A stretch of 12,152 nt of DNA from Glomus cerebriforme (lineage: Eukaryota > Glomeromycota > Glomeromycetes > Glomerales > Glomeraceae): positions 67,321-79,472 of the forward strand of contig QKYT01000119.1 of NCBI GenBank assembly GCA_003550305.1, written 5' to 3'. The notes beneath the pieces are model-generated. The model searched no databases, was not told the DNA's origin, and was given only the letters and a program-made list of their open reading frames with translations. Shown in pieces: positions 1 through 6,695 of this stretch. The translations under genes and the position numbers were made by a program. Within the stretch, counting starts at the first letter, position 1; every line of letters begins with the position of its first letter.

Positions 1-265
1 CAAGGTACTATATTTTACTTTCTTTATTATTTTATTTCTCATCTAAAAAATTACATATTTTTTAGGATTTGATTCCGCTTCTCAATTGCTTCAACAAGAT
101 CATCATCCATTCAAAATACAATCATCTTTACAATGACAGGAAGATCTTGAAATAACACAAGATTTATCAAAAATCTCACAAATTAATATTGAAAATATTA
201 ATGTTCAAAATTGTAATAATGTTAAAGTAGAAGTTATTGTTAAAGCATTTGAAAAGGTAAAATAG
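1..265 (+). pseudogene. 3' end of an unrecognised spliced gene, with an in-frame TGA
   Basis: The window opens with the last four bases of an exon (CAAG). A 61-nt GT...AG intron follows (5-65, donor gtacta, acceptor tttttag), then an exon that joins in frame to read QGFDSASQLLQQDHHP and onward. An in-frame TGA lies at 134-136, between SSLQ and QEDLEITQ. The same frame then stays open for about 42 more codons, rich in Ile, Asn, Val and Lys (INIENINVQNCNNVKVEV), to TAG at 263-265. The simplest reading is a nonsense mutation in a once longer C-terminus, for example from TGG. A genuine stop at 134 with a coding-like 3' UTR is possible, and so is continued splicing at the GTAAAA donor at 257. I do not recognise the family and most of the gene is outside the window. 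Confidence 0.45.
5..65 (+). other. Short spliceosomal intron (61 nt)
   Basis: The donor gtacta follows CAAG and the acceptor ttttttag precedes GATTTGATTCC. A ctaaaa branch-like element lies about 20 nt before the acceptor. Size and composition match the other introns inferred in this window. Splicing keeps one reading frame open (CAA G|GA TTT GAT). Confidence 0.5.
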
Positions 266-485
266 ATAATGTAGTAATGTAATTTTATCATATATCTATA
301 ACTATAATATAAAAGAATAAATAACTTGAAGTTTATAAAAAAGTGAAAAAACGGTCTAAAAATATCACGGGTAAAAAAATGGTTACATTTATATTTAAGG
401 AAATTACAATGTTCTATATCACAAGTCACACTTAGTGCGACGGGGTATAATATAAGAAATTCCTAATTTGAATGCCAACCAACTT

Positions 486-1115
486 TCATCGATTTTTTTG
501 CCAGTTTGCCAATGTGAAATGATTAATTTCTAAGTAATATTCGATTGTTTCTTCCAGCACTCTAACGCTAATGTACTCTTCTCGAGCATTAAAAGTTGTA
601 TTCAGTTCACATGAAGGGTCATGATTTGAAAAACGTGCGTTAACATTATTATTATGAGAATTCTCAATGCTATCAGCAGAGTCTTGAATCGTAAGATCTT
701 CATTCGTACTTTGCTTCTGTGCCATATGTTAAACTGCCTTCTTTATTCCTGAATGTTATTTTGTTGTAAGTAAATTTAGCATCCTTAACTAACGATTCAT
801 AAAAATCTTTTACATATTTAGGTTCCACATTCAAAGCATGCAATTTTAGAAACTGCACCCATAGGAGGTAACTTATGATTTTTAATACGATATTCTTTTA
901 TTATTGCCATCCTACAGTATATGCGATAAAGACGTTTGGAATTGTTTCAGTTTATTTTTGAAGTTGTCATTTTTGATTAAATCATTCATTTATCGTTAAG
1001 GTTGGAGGGAATGATGGTTTGATATCAGTAATTGAGTTATTTCTGGTTTCGTCATTCAACTTTGAATTAATGCGCTTACGATTTTTTGCTTCTTTAAAGA
1101 AGTTTTGGCATATTG
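486..1115 (-). pseudogene. Decayed HMG-box (MATA_HMG-like) protein gene
   Basis: Read on the minus strand across several frames, this stretch gives the parts of one protein in order. First comes an N-terminal FFKEAKNRKRINSKLND (about 1105-1055), then PSFPPTLTIN and DLIKNDNFKNKLKQ (about 1020-955). HMG-box pieces follow: PNVFIAY (about 940-919), MAIIKEYRIKNHKLPPMGA (from 910) and LNVEPKYVKDFYESLVKDA (from about 837). The C-terminal part is the open frame at 725-486, with EEYISVRVLEETIEYYLE near its end. The pattern PNxFIxYR...K..KLPPM..VSKI...W..EP..VK.FY..L...A is that of the MATA_HMG-type boxes expanded in arbuscular mycorrhizal fungi. A functional gene would be a nuclear DNA-binding protein. 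About five frame changes (near 990, 950, 918, 840 and 720) and a TAG after SHIL rule out a full-length product. The frame downstream of the last stop stays readable to about 419, as DESWLAFKLGISYIIP, and may be the original 3' end. The 79-residue open piece (725-486) is only the surviving tail. Confidence 0.75.
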
Positions 1116-1132
1116 ATATTTTTAAAAAGTTA

Positions 1133-1140
1133 CTTGTGGG
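1133..1140. repeat. Left target-site duplication (CTTGTGGG)
   Basis: The 8-bp CTTGTGGG directly before the TAGGGATG terminus is repeated exactly at 1493-1500, straight after the other terminus. TA happens to sit on the outer side of both copies, so the identical string is TACTTGTGGGTA. Eight bases is the hAT-superfamily duplication length. Confidence 0.8.
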
Positions 1141-1492
1141 TAGGGATGCTAACGGTCGACCAATTTTAGACCGGACTGGTATAGGACCGGACCGATAGGA
1201 CCATCGGTCTTACTTATTTTTTAACCGCCTAGATTAATCATACCGGAATAACGACATACGCTTGCCAGCTCTAATTATAGTGCGACTACTTTGATCACGT
1301 GATGTTGGATAAATACATAAATGTTACACGAATTCTATAATTCTGGCCGGCACTATAAATTTGGCCCGATTTATATCCAGCCGGTTAAAAAATTTTTCTT
1401 ATAAGACCGTTCCTATAGGACCGATTGGTCCTGGACTGCGGACTGATAAGGACTGGACCAAGACCGACCGGACCGGACTGTTAACTTTCATA
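1141..1492. mobile_element. Non-autonomous hAT-like element (MITE, 352 bp)
   Basis: The left end TAGGGATGCTAACGGTC and the reverse complement of the right end, TATGAAAGTTAACAGTC, agree at 12 of 17 positions. An inner pair of matching segments also lies in opposite orientation: CGGTCTTA...ATTTTTTAACCG near 1204-1228, and its counterpart near 1382-1406. Both arms are packed with GGACCG/CGGTCC motifs, so the element is clearly richer in G+C than its surroundings. It is flanked by an exact 8-bp duplication, and TA(G)GG-starting ends with 8-bp duplications are typical of hAT elements. It is too short to encode a transposase. The open frame crossing it on the plus strand (1361-1561) reads through the terminal repeat and looks accidental. 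The element sits about 25 bp upstream of the HMG pseudogene. Confidence 0.75.
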
Positions 1493-1500
1493 CTTGTGGG
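1493..1500. repeat. Right target-site duplication (CTTGTGGG)
   Basis: Exact copy of 1133-1140, placed immediately outside the right terminus of the hAT-like element. It marks a single insertion event recent enough for the duplication to be unmutated. Confidence 0.8.
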
Positions 1501-1833
1501 TATAAAGGGCTCAGCCATTTTTATAATCAAAGTCAAATGTTTTTTTTTACTTATGAAATGAAAATGCGGCTTGATTGACCAGATGTCCAGATCACAGCAA
1601 ACATTAATTAAATAAATGCAATGAATAATTAGATAATCATTAAGTGATAGTTAAATGATAGTCATTAGATCTAATGCATAAAACAAAGAACTGATAAGGT
1701 ACTCGATATGTAAAGTTGGTTTATTGATCTCATGCATATCATGCATAATTTGCCCCCATGTACTAAAAAAGATATATGTACGTATATTTTTTTAATAAGT
1801 GTCTTTATTATCAAATTTGTAAAAAGAAGAAAT

Positions 1834-1928
1834 CCAAGTATGTAAAAGAGGACATATATATATGGAACGATCAGAGGATAGCAACTAAGTTGCTTACCCT
1901 CCGATTATTACCAAGTATGTAAAAGAGG
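1834..1928. repeat. 18-bp direct repeats flanking a near-perfect palindrome
   Basis: CCAAGTATGTAAAAGAGG occurs at 1834-1851 and again at 1911-1928. Between the copies, 1870-1905 folds into a hairpin with 17- and 18-nt arms and a one-base loop (arm start ATCAGAGG, centre GCAACTAAGTTGC). The layout resembles a tiny insertion with a long target duplication, or a local duplication around a palindrome. I cannot assign it to a family. Confidence 0.55.
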
Positions 1929-2112
1929 CATACTAGGCGTTTTTCATTTTAGAATTTTCTGCATAGCCTTCGTGTCATACATATAATTTATTTTCCCATG
2001 TCACGTTCCATTTAATTGGAAACTCGGAATTTTTCAGTATGTGAAATCGTATTATTTGTCACATGGTCAATTTCTTAATGTCGTAATTCCGGACAAAAAA
2101 AAACCTTATAAT

Positions 2113-2186
2113 CATACCAAATTAAATTTCCGAATGGTGATGGGAGCTTCGACCTGGGCTAGCATAATGTTTTTAAATTTGGTATG
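2113..2186. repeat. Inverted repeat CATACCAAATT...AATTTGGTATG
   Basis: CATACCAAATTAAA (2113-2126) is answered by TTTTAAATTTGGTATG (2171-2186), separated by about 44 bases of balanced composition (GGGAGCTTCGACCTGGGC). A large hairpin or a very small foldback element would both fit. No target-site duplication was found. Confidence 0.45.
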
Positions 2187-2280
2187 TGGGTGTCGTCCGA
2201 TGGATTGATGTAATTTAACCTAAAAATAATTTTATTTTGCAAATAATTTTGTGCTTTAGAGGCATTTTTGTTTACTATTT

Positions 2281-2640
2281 GTATTGATGTGTTTGATTAG
2301 ATCATTTATCGTTAAAGTTGAAGGGAGTTGATGAAATTCTTCTGAAAATGGTTAAACCCAGGAAATTTAAGTAAAATATTAAAATATTTAACGAAGGTCA
2401 ATTGTAGAAGAAATCAAATTTTAAATCCAAATGTCAAAGATCGATTTTAAACTATACTGTATATGAGGTCTACGGTTCACAATCTGGATGCATAATAAAA
2501 GTTTCAGACACTACACAAAAAATCCTGGTTATTATTTGTTAATATCAACTTGTTATTTAACTTTAAATTGTTTATATTGATGTCATTTACGATTTTTGTA
2601 CTTTATAAAGTATTTTTTGACATATTGAAGACTATAAATT
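2281..2640 (-). pseudogene. Second, partial and interrupted copy of the HMG gene N-terminus
   Basis: Two blocks match the HMG pseudogene at 486-1115 in the same orientation and order. At about 2626-2583 the minus strand reads CAATATGTCAAAAAATACTT and onward to AAAATCGTAA, which aligns base by base with 1115-1073. At about 2330-2285 it gives LPSTLTINDLIKHINTN, which parallels PPTLTINDLIKNDNF. In the first copy about 60 bp separate the blocks. Here about 250 bp do, so there is an insertion or rearranged segment at 2335-2580. No HMG box follows below 2285. The 81-codon open frame on the minus strand at 2583-2828 ends inside the first block and is probably an accident of AT-rich sequence, although its start could preserve upstream coding sequence of this copy. 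Confidence 0.5.
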
Positions 2641-3002
2641 TTGTATAATAATTTATAAATGTAAAAAATTCTGTTTACGAAATAAAAATCTACCAAATTA
2701 TTTGGAATTTTATTATTTATAATAACTATAATATGCATGAACATGATAATATTTAATAGTTGGACGGAAAATAGCATGCCTTCTTCTTGACACGGAGACT
2801 GGCAGTTTGCGTAAAACAAACAAAACAAACTTACTAATGAAGATAAAAAGATTTGAATATTTTTGCACCTTGTATATTCACTAATTTTATTTTCCTATTC
2901 ATATATTATAAACTGATATGCTACAGAAAATTCACGACTTTCAGAGCCGGAACTGTAATTCCAACAAAAAGGAAAGATCTACATGATTATACTAAATTTA
3001 AT
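2641..3002. other. AT-rich intergenic stretch, nothing recognised
   Basis: Open frames here (minus strand to 2828, plus strand 2853-3137) have the Phe/Ile/Tyr/Lys composition expected of random AT-rich DNA. The plus-strand one runs through an inverted repeat and into a TATA box. I support no gene in this stretch. Confidence 0.5.
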
Positions 3003-3028
3003 GCATTACGTTTTTGCATTACGTTTTT
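3003..3028. repeat. Tandem duplication GCATTACGTTTTT x2
   Basis: Two exact, adjacent 13-bp copies (3003-3015 and 3016-3028). They lie directly before the inverted repeat at 3032-3101, upstream of the Sel1-repeat gene. Confidence 0.75.
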
Positions 3029-3031
3029 GTA

Positions 3032-3101
3032 TGCCAGGTTGGTGCGATGTCACGTGCAAGTGCATATTATATATATGTATGCATGCGCCACCAACCTGGC
3101 A
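3032..3101. repeat. 13-bp perfect inverted repeat with nested palindrome
   Basis: TGCCAGGTTGGTG (3032-3044) pairs exactly with CACCAACCTGGCA (3089-3101). The 44-base spacer contains a CACGTG E-box-like palindrome (3050-3055) and a second hairpin, TGCATA (3061-3066) with TATGCA (3078-3083), around an alternating AT core. It lies 30-100 bp before the TATA box of the next gene. It may be a cruciform-forming or protein-binding site in the promoter, or a small foldback element. Confidence 0.6.
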
Positions 3102-3132
3102 CACAAAAAAAGGGTGCGACATGATATAATGA

Positions 3133-3140
3133 TATAAATA
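3133..3140 (+). promoter_or_regulatory. TATA box of the Sel1-repeat gene
   Basis: TATAAATA lies 69 bp before the ATG at 3209. A start of transcription about 30 bp downstream would fall near 3165. That would leave the upstream in-frame ATG at 3152 outside the mRNA and make 3209 the first usable start. Confidence 0.5.
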
Positions 3141-3208
3141 TGTTGTGGTAATTGATAATACATAAATTTTTACCTTTTGACTTTTTCCTTTATTTTTATT
3201 TATTCATA

Positions 3209-4192
3209 ATGTCTGATAATTCAGATACATCAAATATTAATAATTCATTTCAAATTATCCAAAATTTTGATAAAATAAATGTAAGAGAAATAAGACCAAC
3301 GACTCAAAATATTAATGAAAATATATTTGAAGAGGATTTAAGCATTGTGATTGATGAATTAGTTAAATTTAAATTTAAAGAAATAAATGAAGGAAAAGAA
3401 CGAAATATAATAAAACAACATGTTCTTGATTATATTGATAATCATAATATAAGTTTACAAGAAATCTATAACTGGCTTTTAAATAATAAGAATGATTCAA
3501 ATTCTATTTGCTTACTTGGATATTTTAATTATTATGGAATTGGAACAAATATTAATAAACAAAGATCATTTGAATTATTTCAAAAAGCAACAGATTTAAA
3601 AAATGATATGGCTCAATTTTATCTTGCTATTATGTATATTTATGGAGAAGGGGGTGATAGAAATTATTTTAAAGCTTTTGAATTATCTAAATTATTAGCA
3701 AAAAAAGAATATTCAAGTGGAATGAATCTACTAGGATATTGCTATGAAAAAGCAATTGGATCTGTTGTTGATATACAAAAAGCATTTGAATCGTATCAAA
3801 AGGCAGCGGAATTAGGAAATGCACTTGGAATAAGTAACTTAGGATATTGTTATGAAAAAGGAATTGGAACTGATGTTAATAAGCAAAAAGCATTTGAATT
3901 ATATCAAAAGGCAGCGTATTTAGGAAATTCAAATGGAATAAATCACTTAGGGCGTTGTTATAAAATTGGAATAGGAACTGGTGTTAATAAACAAAAAGCT
4001 TTTGAGTTTTATCAAAAGGCAGCAGATTTAGGAAATCGTTTTGCTCAGTATAATCTTGCTTCGATGTATTGGAAGGGAAATGCAATTAAAAAAGATATAT
4101 ATAAAGCAATTTATTGGTATAAAAAAGCTGCTGAACAAGGAGATGAAATCGCTCAAATTAGATTAGAAGAACTTCAAGTTTCAAATGAATGA
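3209..4192 (+). CDS. Stand-alone Sel1-repeat protein (327 aa)
   Basis: The single-exon frame has an N-terminal region without repeats (residues 1-98), including the segment NIIKQHVLDYIDNHNISLQE. Six Sel1-like repeats of about 36 residues follow (about 99-312), and a short acidic tail ends the protein. Repeats three to five are nearly identical, with the core LGYCYEKGIGTDVNKQKAF and YQKAA.LGN; the last one ends YWYKKAAEQGD. Sel1 repeats are paired-helix solenoids that act as protein-interaction scaffolds. In arbuscular mycorrhizal fungi this segment commonly follows a TKL-type kinase domain, but no kinase motif is present here, so this is a repeat-only member. It is probably soluble: no signal peptide is seen from the chosen start. 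I chose the ATG at 3209 over the in-frame ATG at 3152. The extra 19 residues would be a Phe/Leu/Tyr-rich stretch of UTR-like character, and 3152 lies only 12 bp after the TATA box. The start choice is inference; the family call is strong. Confidence 0.9.
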   Translation: MSDNSDTSNINNSFQIIQNFDKINVREIRPTTQNINENIFEEDLSIVIDELVKFKFKEINEGKERNIIKQHVLDYIDNHNISLQEIYNWLLNNKNDSNSICLLGYFNYYGIGTNINKQRSFELFQKATDLKNDMAQFYLAIMYIYGEGGDRNYFKAFELSKLLAKKEYSSGMNLLGYCYEKAIGSVVDIQKAFESYQKAAELGNALGISNLGYCYEKGIGTDVNKQKAFELYQKAAYLGNSNGINHLGRCYKIGIGTGVNKQKAFEFYQKAADLGNRFAQYNLASMYWKGNAIKKDIYKAIYWYKKAAEQGDEIAQIRLEELQVSNE

Positions 4193-4271
4193 ATTATATA
4201 TATGTTGTTATTTATTTTTAACTTTAAATACCAAATCAGTTCATTTATTTGTATTATGTTTTCAATTTTAT

Positions 4272-4296
4272 AATAAATTTGGATTTTTAAAATAAA
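4272..4296 (+). terminator. Polyadenylation signals of the Sel1-repeat gene
   Basis: AATAAA occurs at 4272-4277 and 4291-4296, 80-104 bases after the stop codon, in T-rich sequence. Position and motif fit a eukaryotic 3' end. AATAAA is frequent by chance in DNA this rich in A+T. Confidence 0.4.
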
Positions 4297-4299
4297 TAT

Positions 4300-4760
4300 T
4301 TTTTCTCTCCTCTGAAGTAGAAAAAAATCCTTGATCCGTTTACCTTGATGAGGATTAAGAATATTTTAATTTATAATTGTCTAAAAAGTAATGGTTCATC
4401 ATGGAATTTTATATTTAAATTTTTATTTTATTTTACAAAATGTTGAAAGATCAAGTTCAATTCAGAATAGATCGGAATTAAATCAATTATCAATCTAATT
4501 TTCAAATTAAATAAAGGTCATTCCAATTCTTAGATAAGCATAACATAAGAAATTAGATTCTGGGGATGCAAAAAAAAAGAAAAAAAACGTGGCCAGAATT
4601 AGTCATTCATTCATTTAGAATGTTAAGTTGTGACCTAAAAAATTCTAATTTCGGCCTAAATTAAGGTATTATTTTTCTTATACAAACTGAAAAACTGTAG
4701 CTTTATGAGATTCTTCCGATTCTAACCAAAAACATTCTATCTTTTTCGATCCTTTGTTTC
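4300..4760. other. AT-rich intergenic stretch with one small inverted repeat
   Basis: I see no gene here. The only structure is GGCCAGAATTAG (4591-4602) facing CTAATTTCGGCC (4655-4666). This is a 12-bp imperfect inverted repeat, preceded by a run of A with single Gs. It may be a remnant of a foldback element. Confidence 0.45.
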
Positions 4761-5126
4761 TTATTTGATTGTTATCCTTAAATTTTTATTTTCAACTCTT
4801 CCTAATAAACATCCATTAAAGCGTTCAAATTCAGTACAATAATAAATGGTTATTTCAAAATTCAGAAAATCCATTCCTTCAATTATATTAGAACATGATT
4901 GAAAAGTTGATAAAATTCCACCATTTTGAATTAAATTAACACTTTCAATAAGTAGAGCTGTGTAAGTATTGGCTTTAACTTTTAAGAATATTCTATCAAA
5001 AAAGAACAAATTAAGACATAAAGTTATTACCTTTACTGTCCAAAGGAACTCTAGAAGTGATGTTGAAGATTGCAGAATTGTGAAATAGAGACAGCTTCTG
5101 GTTGACTTCATCATTAGAACCATCCA
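4761..5126 (-). CDS. Possible 3' end of an unrecognised spliced gene
   Basis: On the minus strand an exon appears to start at 5126 after the acceptor taattaattag and reads DGSNDEVNQKLSLFHNSAIF and onward to VPLDSK. A GTAATA donor lies at 5030-5025. If the intron ends at 4973 (acceptor taaag, 58 nt), the next exon reads ANTYTALLIESVNLIQNGG and onward to a final segment VENKNLRITIK, then TAA at 4763-4761. The better-looking acceptor gatag at 4994-4993 leads to an early stop. Alternatively the frame is unspliced from the ATG at 5123 (120 codons). The second exon has a balanced, coding-like composition (ALLIESVN, SCSNIIEGMDFLNFE, CTEFERFNGCLLG) and no low-complexity runs. I do not recognise the family. 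It may be a gene fragment or relic, since no upstream exon is evident before 5126. Confidence 0.35.
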   Translation of the reverse strand, partial: WMVLMMKSTRSCLYFTILQSSTSLLEFLWTVKVITLCLNLFFFDRIFLKVKANTYTALLIESVNLIQNGGILSTFQSCSNIIEGMDFLNFEITIYYCTEFERFNGCLLGRVENKNLRITIK

Positions 5127-5129
5127 CTA

Positions 5130-5257
5130 ATTAATTAATTATAATTTTTAGTAAGAAAAAAAAAATAATAAATATTTTCATCTAAATAATATACAATATT
5201 CTTTGCTAACATAATAGAAAATTTGAATTTTAGCCAATGGGTTAACATGTAATGTTG
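5130..5257. other. Intergenic, nothing recognised
   Basis: AT-rich sequence between the putative gene end at 5126 and the left terminus of the inverted-repeat element. It contains only homopolymer runs. Confidence 0.5.
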
Positions 5258-5815
5258 GGGTGTGCAGTCAACTAATTGTCAAAACTATGTATAGTATCAT
5301 ATAAAAATTTACTATTGAATATTTTTACATGTTGTTCCTATCAAATTAATTTTCTGGAATGAATTTAATGAATTTACTGGCAGTTTTAGTATCAAATCTA
5401 AAGTATTTTAAGTTTTTGCTCATCCCTCCCATTTATCATTTCATTGATTTTTCATTTTTTTTTTTCGTCTCTGATTTATTAGCCTGTATTTCATTGATGA
5501 GTATGACTTGAAGTTGGAGGCATTTCTCTGATAAAAATCCTAAATTAACATTCAATATAAAGCGTATTTTAATATGAAGAGTTTTTTTTTTTAAAAAAAA
5601 AAAGAAGTGTCACTAGAACACCATTGCAGAATTTGAAATGAAAATGATAAGAAGAATTCAAAGTTATGGAAGAATAAATATAACGATTTAATTAGAAAAT
5701 TATTATAAAATAGTTTAAATTACAATGTAAAATAATTTAATATGAAAAATATTTAATAGTAAATTTAACTATATGACTATATATAGTTTTGTTAAATTAT
5801 GTTGACAGCACACCC
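5258..5815. mobile_element. MITE-like element with about 74-bp terminal inverted repeats (558 bp)
   Basis: The left arm 5258-5330 (start GGGTGTGCAGTCAAC) and the reverse complement of the right arm 5742-5815 (start GGGTGTGCTGTCAAC) match over about 73 bases, with a few substitutions and single-base gaps. Shared internal blocks include CAAAACTAT, TATAGT, AAATTTACTATT and AATATTTTT. The interior has no supported coding frame and contains a T-run/A-run palindrome (about 5582-5601). Length, arm structure and lack of coding capacity fit a non-autonomous DNA transposon. No convincing target-site duplication is visible next to the GGG ends, so the superfamily is open. Confidence 0.65.
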
Positions 5816-6381
5816 GTACGTGACTAATATCATTTTAATGATCGTTTTTTTTAAATGTGAACTTTTAAAATACAGCACAATTCTTGCCCTTTAAAAAAGT
5901 TACCAAATGATACCAAAACTATTACATATTGATACTGATAAGTACTGAATTAGTACAGAATTTAGTATCAAAATATTTTAAAAAAGAAATTTTTTTCCCA
6001 ATTTTCGAGGTACATTTCTCACAATTCTGTATTTATCATTATAATATAATTTGTTTTAACCCAGATATTATCTTGAAAGTATTTTATCGGATGTAACCAA
6101 ACTCTTCACCTTAAATCTGCTTAATTTATACAAATATGCGTTATTAAATATTAAAAATTGTAAATTCGGTAGTATTATTATTTGATTTACGTTTTCACTA
6201 GTAATTCATTTAGTTGGCCGCTAAGTTCTTTTGAAATATTTTATGTTACAATTAAGTTCTTGTGAAATGTATATTTATTTTCGTGTTAAAAAGGCCAAAC
6301 AAACTAAAAAGAACAGTCGATTAAATATACAAATTAGTTAGTATTTGCTTTCTTCTTTAACCTGCTGTTATGGTACTACCT
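5816..6381. other. AT-rich intergenic stretch
   Basis: No gene is supported. Small structures only: a short hairpin GTACTgaattAGTAC (5942-5956) and a 16-bp imperfect direct repeat TAAGTTCTT(T/G)TGAAAT (about 6222-6237 and 6253-6268). TAGTATCAAAATATTTTA, near 5963, echoes a similar string inside the preceding element near 5390. Confidence 0.45.
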
Positions 6382-6695
6382 TGGCTTCACAAATAGAAAA
6401 AGCAATATTTGACTGACATTTGATTCGTTCTGAATTTTCATCCGTAAAAGCAAAAAAAAAATAAGATATAAGACATATTAATTTGTTCAGAAATAATGTA
6501 AATAGGAAGAGATGCGTCATTTATTAATTAGTAGAAAATCGCGTGTATTTATGTACATATTTCAATGTGATCAAAATGGAGGGATTGCATAAACCAGAAT
6601 TTATAATAATAGTAATTTTATTATAAATCTTAAATACGCGTTCAACTATTTATAAAAGTAACAATTTTCTCAAACTTTTATATAAATAAATTCAA
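6382..6695. repeat. 3' flank of the BTB-TLDc gene, copy A of a duplicated segment
   Basis: Ordered matches to 9324-9545 in the same orientation: TTGGcTTCAcAAATAGAAA; AATTTTCATC.{1,2}TAAAA; TTCAGAAATAAtGTAAATAGGA; TAATAATAGTAA; AAAGTAACAATTTT.TCAAA; and TTTTATATAAA. The similarity stops close to the stop codon of the BTB gene. On the minus strand an AATAAA lies at 6622-6617, about 75 bases after the stop, so this segment includes the gene's 3' UTR. Confidence 0.6.

Larger units (their letters stand above)
1501..2280. other. Intergenic, AT-rich, holds only small repeats
   Basis: No coding region is supported here on either strand. The stretch holds a 9-bp tandem (TCATGCATA twice, 1730-1747), the direct-repeat and hairpin unit at 1834-1928, and the inverted repeat at 2113-2186. 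Nothing else stands out. Confidence 0.6.

Noticed and set aside
205..429. Minus-strand 74-codon open frame
   Set aside because: Phe/Tyr/Ile-rich shadow of AT-rich DNA. It lies opposite the coding-like plus-strand exon and downstream of the HMG pseudogene.
1361..1561. Plus-strand 66-codon open frame
   Set aside because: It runs through the right arm of the hAT-like element and its target duplication. Its Gly/Pro/Arg-rich middle is a translation of GGACCG repeats.
2140..2166. tRNA-like B box (GAGCTTCGACC) near 2147
   Set aside because: No A box at the right distance and no cloverleaf or acceptor stem can be drawn.
2583..2828. Minus-strand 81-codon open frame as a gene
   Set aside because: Composition is typical of random AT-rich DNA. 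Only its final block relates to the HMG pseudogene, and there in a broken frame.
2853..3137. Plus-strand 94-codon open frame
   Set aside because: It crosses the tandem and inverted repeats and ends in the TATA region of the Sel1 gene. No domain or coding-like composition is seen.
3152..3208. Upstream in-frame ATG as start of the Sel1-repeat protein
   Set aside because: It lies 12 bp after the TATA box and would add a Phe/Leu/Tyr-rich stretch that looks like translated UTR.
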